Positions 9,879 to 18,994 of a stretch of DNA of 64,000 nucleotides are shown one piece after another; within the stretch, counting starts at the first letter, position 1; every line of letters begins with the position of its first letter. The stretch spans positions 682,001-746,000 of the forward strand of contig VWVY01000001.1 in NCBI GenBank assembly GCA_009846685.1, given 5' to 3'. A model generated the notes under the pieces. It saw only the letters and a list, made by a program, of their open reading frames with translations, was not told the DNA's origin and did no database searches. A program made the position numbers and the translations under genes. This stretch comes from Rhizobiales bacterium SYSU XM002 (GTDB taxonomy: Bacteria; Pseudomonadota; Alphaproteobacteria; Rhizobiales; Beijerinckiaceae).

Positions 9879-10229
9879 ATGCTCGAAGGTCTGACGATCC
9901 TGATCGTTCTCCAGTTCATCGGCGAGATCATCGCCGGGGTTACGCGCGCGCCGATTCCCGGCCCGGTGATCGGCCTCGGTCTGCTCGCCGGCTATGCCCT
10001 CTGGCGCGGCGCGATCCCGCAGCAGATCGAGATCGCGGGCGACGCGATCCTCAAGCATCTTTCGCTACTGTTCGTGCCCGCCGGCGTAGGGCTGATCGCC
10101 TTCGGCGATCGGCTCCTCAACGAAGGCACGCGGCTCCTCGTGGTGCTGATCGCCTCTACCGCCGTCACGATGGCGGTGACGGCCCTCGCCTTCCGCTTCC
10201 TCACCCGCCGGATGAAGGAGGATGCGTGA
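9879..10229 (+). CDS. lrgA: CidA/LrgA family holin-like protein
   Basis: 116-residue membrane protein with four hydrophobic segments and the family signature PIPGPVIGL near residue 26. LrgA/CidA proteins act as holin-like partners of LrgB; in several bacteria the pair is linked to control of murein hydrolases or to pyruvate or glycolate transport. A strong ribosome-binding site (GAGGGGGG) lies before the start. The stop overlaps the lrgB start as TGATG, so the two are coupled. Confidence 0.88.
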   Translation: MLEGLTILIVLQFIGEIIAGVTRAPIPGPVIGLGLLAGYALWRGAIPQQIEIAGDAILKHLSLLFVPAGVGLIAFGDRLLNEGTRLLVVLIASTAVTMAVTALAFRFLTRRMKEDA

Positions 10230-10957
10230 TGAGCCTTCGCTCGCTCGACCCCGGCCAGTTCTGGATCTACCTTGCGGAACAGCCGCTCTTCTTCCTCGCG
10301 CTGACGCTCGGCGCCTATCTCGTCGGCGACCGTATCGCCGCGGCGACCGGCCGCAGCCCGCTCGCGAACCCGGTGCTGATCGCGATTATCCTCGTCGGCG
10401 CCGTGCTGCTGCTTTCCGGCACGCCGCACCAGCGCTATTTCGAGGGCGCGCGCTTCATCCATGTGCTGCTCGGCCCGGCAACGGTGGCGCTCGCGCTGCC
10501 GATCTTCCGAAACCGCGCGCTGATCGCGAAGCAATGGCGCACCATCGCCCTCGCGCTGCTGATCGGCGCCGTGACCGGCATCGCCTCGACACTTCTCTTC
10601 GCGAAAGTGCTCGGCCTCTCCTCCTCGACGCTTGCGTCGCTCGCGCCGAAATCCGTGACGGCGGCGATCGCGATGGGCATTTCCGAGCAGGTCGGCGGCA
10701 ATCCGCCGCTCACGGCCGTCATCGTCATCGCGACGGGGGTCTTGGGCGCAATCATCGTCACGCCGCTGATGAACCTCCTCAACATCACCGACTATGCCGC
10801 GCGCGGCTTCGCGGTCGGCATTTCCGCGCATGGCATTGGCACGGCGCGCGCGCTTCAGGTCAACGAGCGTGCGGGCGCCTATGCAGCCCTCGGCATGGCG
10901 CTCAACGGGTTGATGACGGCGATCCTCGTGCCCCTGCTACTCTACCTGTTCCTGTAA
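10229..10957 (+). CDS. lrgB: LrgB family membrane protein
   Basis: 242-residue partner of the LrgA-like protein. About seven to eight membrane segments with LrgB signatures: ALPIFRNRALI near residue 90, LAPKSVTAAIAMGISEQ near 140 and the C-terminal SAHGIGTARA near 190. Start ATG at 10229 overlaps the lrgA stop by one base. Short intergenic gap then rnr. Transported substrate is not evident from sequence. Confidence 0.9.
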   Translation: MSLRSLDPGQFWIYLAEQPLFFLALTLGAYLVGDRIAAATGRSPLANPVLIAIILVGAVLLLSGTPHQRYFEGARFIHVLLGPATVALALPIFRNRALIAKQWRTIALALLIGAVTGIASTLLFAKVLGLSSSTLASLAPKSVTAAIAMGISEQVGGNPPLTAVIVIATGVLGAIIVTPLMNLLNITDYAARGFAVGISAHGIGTARALQVNERAGAYAALGMALNGLMTAILVPLLLYLFL

Positions 10958-10994
10958 GCTCCCTGTCCTTGTAACCCCGCTTGGCCGCCCCATC

Positions 10995-11011
10995 TCCTTG
11001 TGCAACAAGGA
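10995..11011 (+). promoter_or_regulatory. Hairpin covering the rnr ribosome-binding site
   Basis: TCCTTGT (10995-11001), a three-base loop GCA, and ACAAGGA (11005-11011) form a perfect 7-bp stem. The right arm contains the AAGGA ribosome-binding site of rnr, five bases before its ATG. A second copy of TCCTTGT at 10966-10972 could pair with the same arm. Such pairing would hide the site and could make rnr translation temperature- or structure-dependent; this is an inference. Confidence 0.5.
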
Positions 11012-11016
11012 TATCC

Positions 11017-13389
11017 ATGTCTCGACATTCCCGTTCGGCCAAGGCCGCCCAACACCCCCGCCGGACGCCGAAATCGCCCGAAGCCCGCCTTGCGCCGACG
11101 AAGGACGAGATTCTCGCCTTCATCGCCTCGGCCAAGGGCAAGATAGGCAAGCGCGAGATCGCGCGGCATTTCGGGCTGAATGCGTCGAGCAAGATCATGC
11201 TCAAGCGCCTCCTCAGGGAGATGCAGGAGGAAGGCGCGCTTGAGCGCAAGCGCGGCGCGCTCCTCAACACCAGCACCCTGCCCCCGGTAATCGTGGCCGA
11301 TGTACTCCGGCGCGATACGCACGGCGACCTCATCGCGGTTCCCGCCGAATGGGACGAGATGCGTGGGGCTGCCCCGCTTGTCGTGCTCGATACGCCCCGC
11401 CGCGCGCGCGAGGGCATGCCGATGCCGGGGCTCAATGATCGGGTGCTGGTCCGCGTTGAGGCGATCGACGACGCGGAAGAGGGCGAACCCGCCTATTCCG
11501 GCAAGGTCATCAAGGTGCTCTCGCATCAGGCGAAGCGCGCCGTCGGCGTTTTCCGGGTCGGCAAGGATGGCGGCGGGCGCATCCTCCCCATCGACAAGAA
11601 GGCGAAGGGGCAGGAAATCGCCGTGCCGGAGGGTGCGACGGGCGAAGCCAAGGACGGCGATCTCGTCTCGGTTGAACTCACGCGCGACCATCGCTTCGGG
11701 CTGAAGACCGGCCGCGTCCGCGAGCGGCTCGGCTCGACCACCTCCGAACGGGCGATCTCGCTGATCGCGATCCACACTCACGAAATCCCGAACGTCTTCC
11801 CCGCAGCAGCACTCAAGGAAGCGGAAGCGGCCGAGGAAGCGACTCTCAAAGGCCGGGAAGACTGGCGGAATATCCCCCTCATCACCATCGACCCCGCGGA
11901 CGCGAAGGACCACGACGACGCGGTGCAGGCCGAATATGACCCCGACCCTGACAACCCCGGCGGGTTCATCCTGCATGTCGCCATCGCCGATGTCGCCGCC
12001 TATGTGCGCCCGAATTCGGCGCTCGATGGCGAAGCGCTGGAGCGGGGCAATTCGGTCTATTTTCCGGATCGCGTTGTCCCGATGCTGCCCGAACGTATCT
12101 CGAACGATCTCTGCTCGCTCAAGCCCGGCGTCAACCGCGCCGCCATCGGCCTCCGGATGGTGATCTCGGCGCGCGGCGAGAAACAGGGACATTCCTTCCA
12201 CCGCGTGCTGATCCGCTCAGCGGCAAAGCTGGCCTATCAGCAGGCCCAGGCGGCGATCGACGGCAAGACCGACGAGGTGACCCAGCCCCTGCTCCAGCCG
12301 ATCCTGCGCCCGCTCTGGGATGCTTATGCGGCGCTGAAGAAGGCACGCGAGAAACGTGAACCGCTTGATCTCGACCTGCCGGAACGCAAGCTCATCCTCG
12401 ACAAGCAGGGGCATGTGGAGGATGTGATCGTGCCGGAGCGGCTCGATGCGCACCGTCTCATCGAGGAGTTCATGGTGCTCTCCAATGTCGCTGCCGCCGA
12501 GACGCTGGAGAAGGCGCGCATCCCCCTGCTCTACCGCATCCACGACAACCCGAGCCTCGAGAAGATGCAGGGGCTGCGCGATTTCCTCGACACCATCGGC
12601 ATCACCTTGCCGAAGCAGGGCTCGGTGCGGCCGGAACTCTTCAACCGCATCCTCGCCCGCGTGAAGGACACGCCGAATTCGACGCTCTGCAACGAAGTTA
12701 TCCTGCGGTCCCAGGCCCAAGCCGAATATTCGCCGGACAATATCGGCCATTTCGGCCTCAATCTCCGGCGTTACGCGCATTTCACCTCGCCGATCCGCCG
12801 TTATTCGGATCTGATTGTCCATCGCGGGCTGATCCGCGCGCTCGGCCTCGGGGCGGATGGCCTGCCGGATACGACACCCGACCAGATGCGCGAGATCGGC
12901 GCGCGCATTTCCGCCGCCGAACGCCGCGCGATGGCCGCCGAGCGCGAGACGACGGATCGTCTCATCGCGATCTTCCTCGCCGACCGGATCGGCGCGAGTT
13001 TCCGCGCCCGCATTTCCGGCGTCACGCGTGCCGGGTTGTTCGTGAAACTCGATACGACCGGCGCGGATGGGTTTATCCCGGCCTCCACGCTCGGGGACGA
13101 TTATTTCCGGCACGACGAGGCCGGCCATGCGCTGACCGGATCGCGCACCGGCGAAAGCTATCGCCTCGGTGACGGCGTCAATGTCCGCCTTGTCGAAGCC
13201 TTGCCGATGGCCGGCGCCCTTCGGTTCGAGATGTTGAGCGAGGGGCGCTATGTGAAGGTCAAACCGTCGCGGGGGGGCAGAACGCGCTTGCCTTCCCAGC
13301 CCGGCGGTGGTTCAAGGCAGAACACATTCAAGAAAAGCGAAATGTCGCAGCGTGGCCGACGTGGCGCCCGCCGGTTTGACGAGGAATGA
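11017..13389 (+). CDS. rnr: Ribonuclease R
   Basis: 790-residue 3'-to-5' exoribonuclease of the RNB family, degrading structured RNA and acting in rRNA and tmRNA quality control. Order seen: basic N-terminus, winged-helix HTH (about 27-85), cold-shock-like OB domains, RNB catalytic core with TIDPADAKDHDDA near 305 (the Asp cluster that binds Mg), HFTSPIRRYSDLIVHR near 590, an S1 domain (about 660-740) and a basic Arg/Lys/Gly tail. The ATG at 11017 is preceded by AAGGA; the 12-codon upstream extension is not used. DUF983 starts one base after its stop. Confidence 0.96.
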   Translation: MSRHSRSAKAAQHPRRTPKSPEARLAPTKDEILAFIASAKGKIGKREIARHFGLNASSKIMLKRLLREMQEEGALERKRGALLNTSTLPPVIVADVLRRDTHGDLIAVPAEWDEMRGAAPLVVLDTPRRAREGMPMPGLNDRVLVRVEAIDDAEEGEPAYSGKVIKVLSHQAKRAVGVFRVGKDGGGRILPIDKKAKGQEIAVPEGATGEAKDGDLVSVELTRDHRFGLKTGRVRERLGSTTSERAISLIAIHTHEIPNVFPAAALKEAEAAEEATLKGREDWRNIPLITIDPADAKDHDDAVQAEYDPDPDNPGGFILHVAIADVAAYVRPNSALDGEALERGNSVYFPDRVVPMLPERISNDLCSLKPGVNRAAIGLRMVISARGEKQGHSFHRVLIRSAAKLAYQQAQAAIDGKTDEVTQPLLQPILRPLWDAYAALKKAREKREPLDLDLPERKLILDKQGHVEDVIVPERLDAHRLIEEFMVLSNVAAAETLEKARIPLLYRIHDNPSLEKMQGLRDFLDTIGITLPKQGSVRPELFNRILARVKDTPNSTLCNEVILRSQAQAEYSPDNIGHFGLNLRRYAHFTSPIRRYSDLIVHRGLIRALGLGADGLPDTTPDQMREIGARISAAERRAMAAERETTDRLIAIFLADRIGASFRARISGVTRAGLFVKLDTTGADGFIPASTLGDDYFRHDEAGHALTGSRTGESYRLGDGVNVRLVEALPMAGALRFEMLSEGRYVKVKPSRGGRTRLPSQPGGGSRQNTFKKSEMSQRGRRGARRFDEE

Positions 13390-13390
13390 A

Positions 13391-13837
13391 ATGCAGGAAT
13401 GGTCCAACGCCCCCAAAGCGCCCGCAGAACCGGCACGCGACTGGAAGCAGGCAATGAAGCGCGGCTTCCGCTGCCGCTGCCCGAATTGCGGCGAGGGTCG
13501 CATGTTCTCGAGCTTCCTCAAGGTCAGTCCCGCCTGCGAGACCTGCGGCGAACGGCTCGACGGCCACCGCGCCGACGACATGCCGCCCTACATCACCATC
13601 ATGATCGTCGGGCACATCATCGTGGCACTGAATCTTGCCTTCGAGCGAGCGGCGGAATGGCCGATGTGGTGGCATATGGCGCTCTGGCCGACGCTGACGG
13701 TCATCATGACGCTGGCGATCATGCAGCCGGTGAAGGGCGCGCTGATCGCCTATCAATGGGCGCTCAGGATGCATGGGTTCGACCCTGCGGGTGATATTCA
13801 CGACATCCGCGTCAACGAGGGAAGCGCGGCCCGATGA
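13391..13837 (+). CDS. DUF983 family membrane protein
   Basis: 148-residue protein. A zinc-ribbon-like pair of CxxC motifs (CRCPNCGEGRMF near residue 29 and CETCGERL near 47) precedes two membrane helices (about 68-86 and 92-112). DUF983 proteins are frequent in alphaproteobacteria and function is unknown. Starts one base after rnr and overlaps the Nudix gene start by four bases (ATGA), so the three genes form an operon. Confidence 0.88.
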   Translation: MQEWSNAPKAPAEPARDWKQAMKRGFRCRCPNCGEGRMFSSFLKVSPACETCGERLDGHRADDMPPYITIMIVGHIIVALNLAFERAAEWPMWWHMALWPTLTVIMTLAIMQPVKGALIAYQWALRMHGFDPAGDIHDIRVNEGSAAR

Positions 13838-14598
13838 GTGATTTTCCGTTGCGCGCGGCACTGACGGCCGAAGCGAACAAGGTGCACCGCGCCGCGGACG
13901 GCAAGACCCGCCTGCCCTATCTCCGCCCGCGCGACGCCGCGACACTGATCGTCGTCGATCGTTCCGCTGCCACGCCGCGTGTGCTGATGGGCAAGCGGCA
14001 CGAGGGCCACAAGTTCATGCCGGGCATGTTCGTTTTTCCCGGCGGCAGGGCCGAGCGGAGCGATGCGGCCATTCCCGTCGCTTCCGAACTGCTTCCCGGC
14101 GTCGAAACGGCGCTGATGGCCCGTTGCCAGCGCGGCACTGCCGCGCGCGCGCGGCGGCTGGCGCTCGCCGCGATCCGCGAGACCTTCGAGGAAACGGGAC
14201 TCGTCATCGGCCTGCCGGGCTCCGTGACGGCAAGCGGCGCGGGTCCGTGGAGCGAATTCCTCTCGACAGGCTACCTGCCGGATCTCGCCTCGATCCGCTT
14301 TCTGGCCCGCGCGATCACGCCGCCGGGCCGCACCAAGCGCTTCGACACCCGCTTCTTCGTCGTCGAGGCGGAAGCGATCCGCCACAAGACGGGCGATGTC
14401 GTCGGCCCTGATTCGGAACTGACAGAACTCGCCTGGCTCTCCTTCGCCGAAACGGAGAAGCTGCCCCTGCCGGTGATCACCCGGATCATCCTCGGCGAAC
14501 TGCACACCGCGCTCGACGCGGGTTGGCCGAACAAGGCTCTGCCGGTGCCATTCTATTACCGCCGCCGCGAGATCTTCCAACGCGAGTTAATCGACTAG
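13834..14598 (+). CDS. Nudix hydrolase
   Basis: 254-residue Nudix protein. The Nudix box is recognisable but stretched: GG at about residue 70, followed by an insertion, then AIRETFEETGLVIG near 112-125 with the REUXEEXGU core. The insertion between the glycine and the RE helix resembles NUDT19-type coenzyme A or nucleotide-conjugate hydrolases. Substrate cannot be named. Translationally coupled to DUF983 and convergent with the next gene, overlapping it by four bases at the stop. Confidence 0.88.
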   Translation: MSDFPLRAALTAEANKVHRAADGKTRLPYLRPRDAATLIVVDRSAATPRVLMGKRHEGHKFMPGMFVFPGGRAERSDAAIPVASELLPGVETALMARCQRGTAARARRLALAAIRETFEETGLVIGLPGSVTASGAGPWSEFLSTGYLPDLASIRFLARAITPPGRTKRFDTRFFVVEAEAIRHKTGDVVGPDSELTELAWLSFAETEKLPLPVITRIILGELHTALDAGWPNKALPVPFYYRRREIFQRELID

Positions 14599-15191
14599 AA
14601 CGGAACCCCCGGCAGCGCACCGGAATTGGCGCCGGGGATCGGTTTCAGCGTCACATCCTTCGGCACATCGAATAGCGCCGGATGCTGCGCCTTGCGCATC
14701 AACCGCGTTGCGACCAACTTGCCTTCGCCGAGATCGACCTCAACCGGGATGCCGTCATTGGTGACGCACAGTTTCCGGCCCTCGAACCCGAATTCACGGC
14801 ATTCCTGCCCTGCGACGGAGCGGATCTCGCCGATCGTTTCAGGCCGGAACGCGGCAAGGGGTTTGGCCGTCGTTCCATAAGCGCCGCGTTTGCCGTTTGC
14901 GACCAGCACCGCGACCTTGCCGGTCGCGAGATCGCGGATCATCACCTGATCCGAACCGTCCAGCGCCTCGATCCTGAGCCGTTGACGTGCCGCCTCATAG
15001 AGCACACGCAGCGTGTTGTTTTGCGGAAACAGCCGCCATTCCATCTCGAAATCGGCCTTGCCGAACAGCTTCGGCGCGCCATCTTGCGCAGTGAGCAGCA
15101 AGGTGGACGCCAACAGCGCCAGCCCGGCCAGACCCATTCGGCATCCTCGCAAAACTCGGATCATCAGCGGCGGCTTTCCGGCTTTCGACAT
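14595..15191 (-). CDS. Secreted protein of unknown function (DUF4412-like)
   Basis: 198-residue protein with a hydrophobic leader (about 12-35) and likely cleavage near an AQDG stretch; no lipobox cysteine. The mature part looks like a beta-rich periplasmic protein and has two cysteines 11 apart near residue 135 (one in QECREF and one in KLCV) that could form a disulfide. The alternate ATG at residue 10 or 19 would shorten the leader. Weak resemblance to DUF4412 proteins; function unknown. Divergent from the MFS gene. Confidence 0.75.
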   Translation of the reverse strand: MSKAGKPPLMIRVLRGCRMGLAGLALLASTLLLTAQDGAPKLFGKADFEMEWRLFPQNNTLRVLYEAARQRLRIEALDGSDQVMIRDLATGKVAVLVANGKRGAYGTTAKPLAAFRPETIGEIRSVAGQECREFGFEGRKLCVTNDGIPVEVDLGEGKLVATRLMRKAQHPALFDVPKDVTLKPIPGANSGALPGVPF

Positions 15192-15255
15192 TGATTCGTG
15201 CTAGGGAGCCTACCACGGACGCACCGAGACGGTCGTTCCAAAGAACCCAGAACGC

Positions 15256-16437
15256 ATGACGACCAACCCGTTCCGCATCCTCGCCGCCGCCATCGCCCTC
15301 GTCACGCTTGTTGGCGTCTCTCTCTCGGTGTCAGCCCCGCTGCTGGCGCTCGAGATGGAGCGCTGGGGCATTTCCGCGACGATTTCCGGGATGACGATCA
15401 CAGCCGCCGGCATCGGCACGGTGCTGGCCGCACCGCTGGTGCCCCGGCTTGCGCTGCGCCTCGGCGTGCCGGTGCTGCTCGGCGCGGCGCTCGCGATCTC
15501 GGCGCTGGCGATGATCGCCTTCTACCTTCTTCCCGGCGTCCTGTGGCTGACCCTTTTCCGATTCACACTCGGCGCGACAATCGGCGTCATTTTCTCGCTC
15601 TCCGAATACTGGATCGCGGCGGCAGCCCCGCCCGCGCGGCGCGGGCTTGTCATGGCGATCTACGCCACCGCGCTCTATGCCGGCTTTGCTGCGGGACCGC
15701 TGATGCTCTCGACGCTGGGGACGACCGGCGCCCTGCCCTATCTTGCCACGGTCGCGATCATCCTCGTCGGTTTTGTGCCACTGCGGCTTGCTGGGCGCGA
15801 CGCACCACGCATCGACGCACAACCTTCCGCGCCCGTACTCCGCTTCGTGCTCGCCGCCCCGAGCGCGACCTTCGCAGCGCTGATGTTCGGCGCGATAGAA
15901 ACCGCTGTGGTGACGCTGCTGCCGGTCCACAACGTTCGTCTTGGCTTTGCGGAGAAGGACGCGGCACTGCTGCTCTCCGCCTTCGCGCTCGGCAATGTGC
16001 TGTTCCAGATCCCGATCGGCTACCTTTCGGACCTGATGGACCGGCGGCGCCTGTTGGCCGTGCTGGCGACGATCTCGGCCCTGCTCTCGGGCGCGATCCT
16101 TCATGTACAGGTCATCGGATTCTGGCCGTTCGCGGCGGTGGTGTTTGTGCTCGGCGGCGTCTCCGGCGCGATTTACAACATCGGGCTCGCGCACCTCGGC
16201 AGCCGTTTCGTAGGGGCCGATCTCGCCTCCGCCAATGCCGCCTTTGTCATGCTCTACTCCGTCGGGCTGATGATCGGCCCCCCGCTGGTCGGATTGGGAA
16301 TGGAAGCGGGCGACAAATTCGGACTACCGTTCGCGTTGATCGCCGGCTTCGGGGCCTATGCCGGGCTGGTGCTGACCCGCATTGCCAGGGCAGCGGGGGA
16401 AGGTAAAAAACCAGTCTCAGGCCAATTCCCGCCTTGA
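15256..16437 (+). CDS. MFS transporter
   Basis: 393-residue major facilitator with 12 predicted helices, two six-helix halves joined near residue 195. The motif near residue 70 and the DLMDRRRLL loop near residue 260 fit loop 2-3 and 8-9 of the superfamily. It most resembles the YcaD-like MFS group; substrate unknown. A stand-alone gene between the secreted protein and rpmG. Confidence 0.88.
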   Translation: MTTNPFRILAAAIALVTLVGVSLSVSAPLLALEMERWGISATISGMTITAAGIGTVLAAPLVPRLALRLGVPVLLGAALAISALAMIAFYLLPGVLWLTLFRFTLGATIGVIFSLSEYWIAAAAPPARRGLVMAIYATALYAGFAAGPLMLSTLGTTGALPYLATVAIILVGFVPLRLAGRDAPRIDAQPSAPVLRFVLAAPSATFAALMFGAIETAVVTLLPVHNVRLGFAEKDAALLLSAFALGNVLFQIPIGYLSDLMDRRRLLAVLATISALLSGAILHVQVIGFWPFAAVVFVLGGVSGAIYNIGLAHLGSRFVGADLASANAAFVMLYSVGLMIGPPLVGLGMEAGDKFGLPFALIAGFGAYAGLVLTRIARAAGEGKKPVSGQFPP

Positions 16438-16462
16438 CTTGGCGCGCGCTTTTGCGCATTAG
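16434..16462 (+). promoter_or_regulatory. Candidate rpmG promoter
   Basis: TTGACT at 16434-16439, a 17-base spacer, then CATTAG at 16457-16462. The -35 matches five of six consensus bases, the -10 only about three of six. It overlaps the MFS stop and lies about 95 bases before rpmG. Confidence 0.35.
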
Positions 16463-16555
16463 GAGCGCCTCACGCCGGGCGGCACTCGCTCGGCTATTTG
16501 TTTTACGCGAAAACGGCGCTTCTGTTCAGCCGCGGATTTCGCCGGAGGATTGACT

Positions 16556-16723
16556 ATGGCCAAGGCCACGACGATCAAGATCAAGCTGCTCTCGACGGCG
16601 GATACCGGGTATTTCTACGTCACCAAGAAGAACGCCCGCACCGCGACCGAAAAGCTGTCGTTCAAGAAGTACGACCCGGTCGCGAAGAAGCATGTCGAGT
16701 TCAAGGAAACCAAGATCAAGTAA
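16556..16723 (+). CDS. rpmG: 50S ribosomal protein L33
   Basis: 55-residue protein of the large ribosomal subunit. The sequence begins [18 protein letters not shown] and ends in [11 protein letters not shown], the typical alphaproteobacterial zinc-free L33 without the CxxC pairs. A GGAGGA ribosome-binding site sits at 16543-16548. It is monocistronic and followed by a rho-independent terminator. Confidence 0.97.
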   Translation: MAKATTIKIKLLSTADTGYFYVTKKNARTATEKLSFKKYDPVAKKHVEFKETKIK

Positions 16724-16748
16724 GATCGGGTTTTCCGGACAGCATTCG

Positions 16749-16774
16749 AAAGCGCCCCCAAGGGCGCTTTTTTA
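16749..16774 (+). terminator. Rho-independent terminator after rpmG
   Basis: AGCGCCC at 16751-16757 pairs with GGGCGCT at 16762-16768 around a CCAA loop, followed by a T-rich run TTTTTATTTT. Flanking A/T bases extend the stem. Confidence 0.9.
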
Positions 16775-16824
16775 TTTTCTGGCGCTTTATTGTTTTCCCG
16801 TTTTCGGGCTTGGGAAGAAGGGGT

Positions 16825-16946
16825 GGCCGGCCCGGCGCGCGAGGGAGGAGGCAACCTCCACGGCGCCAGACCGGCCGAACCTCGTGGGCTTCAGGAGATG
16901 CGGCGGACCTGAACATCCCTCGAGGCATTCATGGGCAGGAAAGCCC
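16825..16946. other. Gene-free stretch with nested inverted repeats (possible structured RNA)
   Basis: The 300 bases between rpmG and pleD contain no convincing gene but several inverted repeats. Three nested pairs: GGCCGG 16825-16830 with CCGGCC 16871-16876; GGCGC 16834-16838 with GCGCC 16863-16867; GGAGG 16847-16851 with CCTCC 16855-16859 around a CAA loop. A second stem pairs TTCAGG 16890-16895 with CCTGAA 16908-16913, and a third pairs GGGC 16933-16936 with GCCC 16943-16946. Series of stems like this suggests a structured RNA, strand unknown. No known RNA family was recognised. Confidence 0.35.
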
Positions 16947-17029
16947 GCCGAAACCTGTCAGATGTTCAACGCTAAGCAAAAGACGGCGATTCGCAAGTGC
17001 CGTTCTTCGGAAGGTCCGGCGTAAGGCTG

Positions 17030-18400
17030 TCAGGCAGCCGCGCGCACGCAATTGCGTCCGCCGCGCTTCGCCTCATACAGCGCGGAATCGGCCTGCTTGA
17101 ACAGCACATCAGGCGAAATGCCCTTACCGTAGGCCGTCGCGACTCCCACCGAAATCGTAACACGGATGCTGCGCCCGCCGCGTTCAATCGCAAACGGTTT
17201 GCGTTCGAACGAAGCGCGGATGCGCTCGGCGACGCGCTGGGCGGCGAAGGGTTCCGTATCCGGCATTGCAATCACGAATTCCTCACCGCCAAAACGGGCA
17301 ACGATATCGATCGAGCGGACAGCATCGCGCAGCCGGTCGGCACTCTCGCGCAGGACCTCGTCACCACAATCGTGGCCGTATTGGTCGTTGATCTGCTTGA
17401 AATGGTCGATATCGAGCACCATCAGCGAGAGCGCGGCTCCCCGGACGCCGTCGTCGTTGACCAGCGTCGCAAGGTGCGTCTGCAGGAAGCGGCGGTTGTG
17501 CAGGCGCGTCAGCGGATCAACGATGGCGAGTTCCATCGACGCCTTGACGTTGTCGCGCAGGCGATCCTGATAGCGCTTCTTGCGCACCTGCGTCTGGGAG
17601 CGGGCAAGCAGCTCGTTGCGATCGACCGGCCGCGCCAGGTAATCGTTCACGCCCATATCGAGCGCGCGCATTACGCGCGGGTCGTCCAGTGTCTCGGTCA
17701 AGACGAGAATCGGCAGATCGCGTAATTCGCGCTTGGCCCGGATCTCCGAGAGAAGACGCAGCGCATCGACCCCCTGGAGGCTGAGGCTGAGAATGAGAAG
17801 GTCGTAGCCGCCGGTGGTGATCCGCTCGCCAACATGGTCGGACTGGGCCTCGACCTCGACAACGTGATGCTGCTGGAGCCCCGCCACCATGCGCTCGGCA
17901 GCATTGGCGCGGTCCTCGACCAGCAGGATACGACCGTTAAGCCCGTCTTCCGCCGCGGCGAGCGAGAGCGGGTCCGGCAGGCCGATTTCCTGCGTCGAGG
18001 CAGCCCGGGCGCGCAACTCGTCCGAAAGGTGCTTGAGCCGGACCAGCGAGCGCACACGCGTCAGCAGCGCCAGCTCGTTGATCGGCTTGGTGAGAAAGTC
18101 GTCGGCGCCGGCCTGAAGTCCGGCAAGCCGGTCTGCAGGGCTGTCGAGTGCGGTGACCATCACCACCGGCAGATGCGCGGTTGTCGGTGCGTTCTTCAGG
18201 CGGCGGCAGACCTCATAGCCGTCCATACCCGGCATCATCACGTCGAGAAGGACAAGATCGCATTCGCCCCGCTCGCAGATCTCGAGCGCCTGCGGGCCGC
18301 TCATGGCCGTCACCACCGTGAAATACTCGGCCGTCAGCCGCGCTTCGAGCAGTTTCACATTGGCGAACACGTCGTCCACGACGAGAATGCGGGCGGTCAT
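17030..18400 (-). CDS. pleD: Response regulator / diguanylate cyclase PleD
   Basis: 456-residue protein with order REC1-REC2-GGDEF. REC1 has the phosphoacceptor D53 in LLDVMMPG. REC2 (about 155-270) lacks it (LLILSLSLQ), the usual degenerate adaptor in PleD. The cyclase active site is GGEEF at 371-375, with an intact product-inhibition site RSID at 362-365. It makes cyclic di-GMP when phosphorylated; in Caulobacter it acts at the stalked pole in cell-cycle-linked development. Lies directly downstream of divK on the same strand with a 42-base gap. Confidence 0.97.
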   Translation of the reverse strand: MTARILVVDDVFANVKLLEARLTAEYFTVVTAMSGPQALEICERGECDLVLLDVMMPGMDGYEVCRRLKNAPTTAHLPVVMVTALDSPADRLAGLQAGADDFLTKPINELALLTRVRSLVRLKHLSDELRARAASTQEIGLPDPLSLAAAEDGLNGRILLVEDRANAAERMVAGLQQHHVVEVEAQSDHVGERITTGGYDLLILSLSLQGVDALRLLSEIRAKRELRDLPILVLTETLDDPRVMRALDMGVNDYLARPVDRNELLARSQTQVRKKRYQDRLRDNVKASMELAIVDPLTRLHNRRFLQTHLATLVNDDGVRGAALSLMVLDIDHFKQINDQYGHDCGDEVLRESADRLRDAVRSIDIVARFGGEEFVIAMPDTEPFAAQRVAERIRASFERKPFAIERGGRSIRVTISVGVATAYGKGISPDVLFKQADSALYEAKRGGRNCVRAAA

Positions 18401-18442
18401 CTGCCTCGGGCTCCCTGCCGGATCAAGCCGGCACCTTTGGTC

Positions 18443-18808
18443 TCAGCCGATGAAGCTGCGAACCGTTTCTACAAATTTCGCAACCGAAATCGGTTTGGAG
18501 AGGTAGCCCTCGCACCCCGATTCCCGGATCCGCTCCTCGTCGCCCTTCATCGCAAACGCAGTGATGGCGATGACAGGAATGGATCGAAGCTCCTCGTCTT
18601 CCTTCAAGAGCTTGATGATATCGATACCGGAAACTTCCGGCAGCTGGATGTCCATCAGCACAAGATCGGGCCGGTGCTTGCGCGCAAGCTCGAATCCTTC
18701 GAGACCGGACCGTGATTTGAGCGTGGAATAGCCGTGAGCCTCCAACAGATCGTTGAAGAGCTTCATGTTGAGGTCGTTGTCCTCAACGATCAGAACCTGC
18801 TTAGCCAT
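18443..18808 (-). CDS. divK: Cell-cycle response regulator DivK
   Basis: 121-residue single-domain receiver with phosphoacceptor D53 (LMDIQLP), acidic pair E9-D10, and LSKPIS near residue 103. In alphaproteobacteria DivK is phosphorylated by PleC/DivJ kinases and controls DivL-CckA-CtrA signalling. The start at 18808 removes an 18-codon upstream extension that is not receiver-like. Paired with pleD as in Caulobacter and rhizobia. Confidence 0.97.
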   Translation of the reverse strand: MAKQVLIVEDNDLNMKLFNDLLEAHGYSTLKSRSGLEGFELARKHRPDLVLMDIQLPEVSGIDIIKLLKEDEELRSIPVIAITAFAMKGDEERIRESGCEGYLSKPISVAKFVETVRSFIG

Positions 18809-18994
18809 CCCGCCAGCCCACACCCCGAAAAGCCGTCCAGACACTCCCTGATCAGGGACCATCTCGAGGCGCGAGACTAACCGGCAACCCTGAATGAAAC
18901 GGTAAATCCGCGGGGGCGCAACCTTCGGGGATGCCCCGATCGGCGAAAATGGTTTAGAGACAATTGAAACACTTGGAGGCCAGGACGAAAAACC

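Noticed and set aside
10942-12201. Long minus-strand open frame opposite rnr
   Set aside because: Shadow frame in GC-rich coding DNA; rnr is clear on the plus strand.
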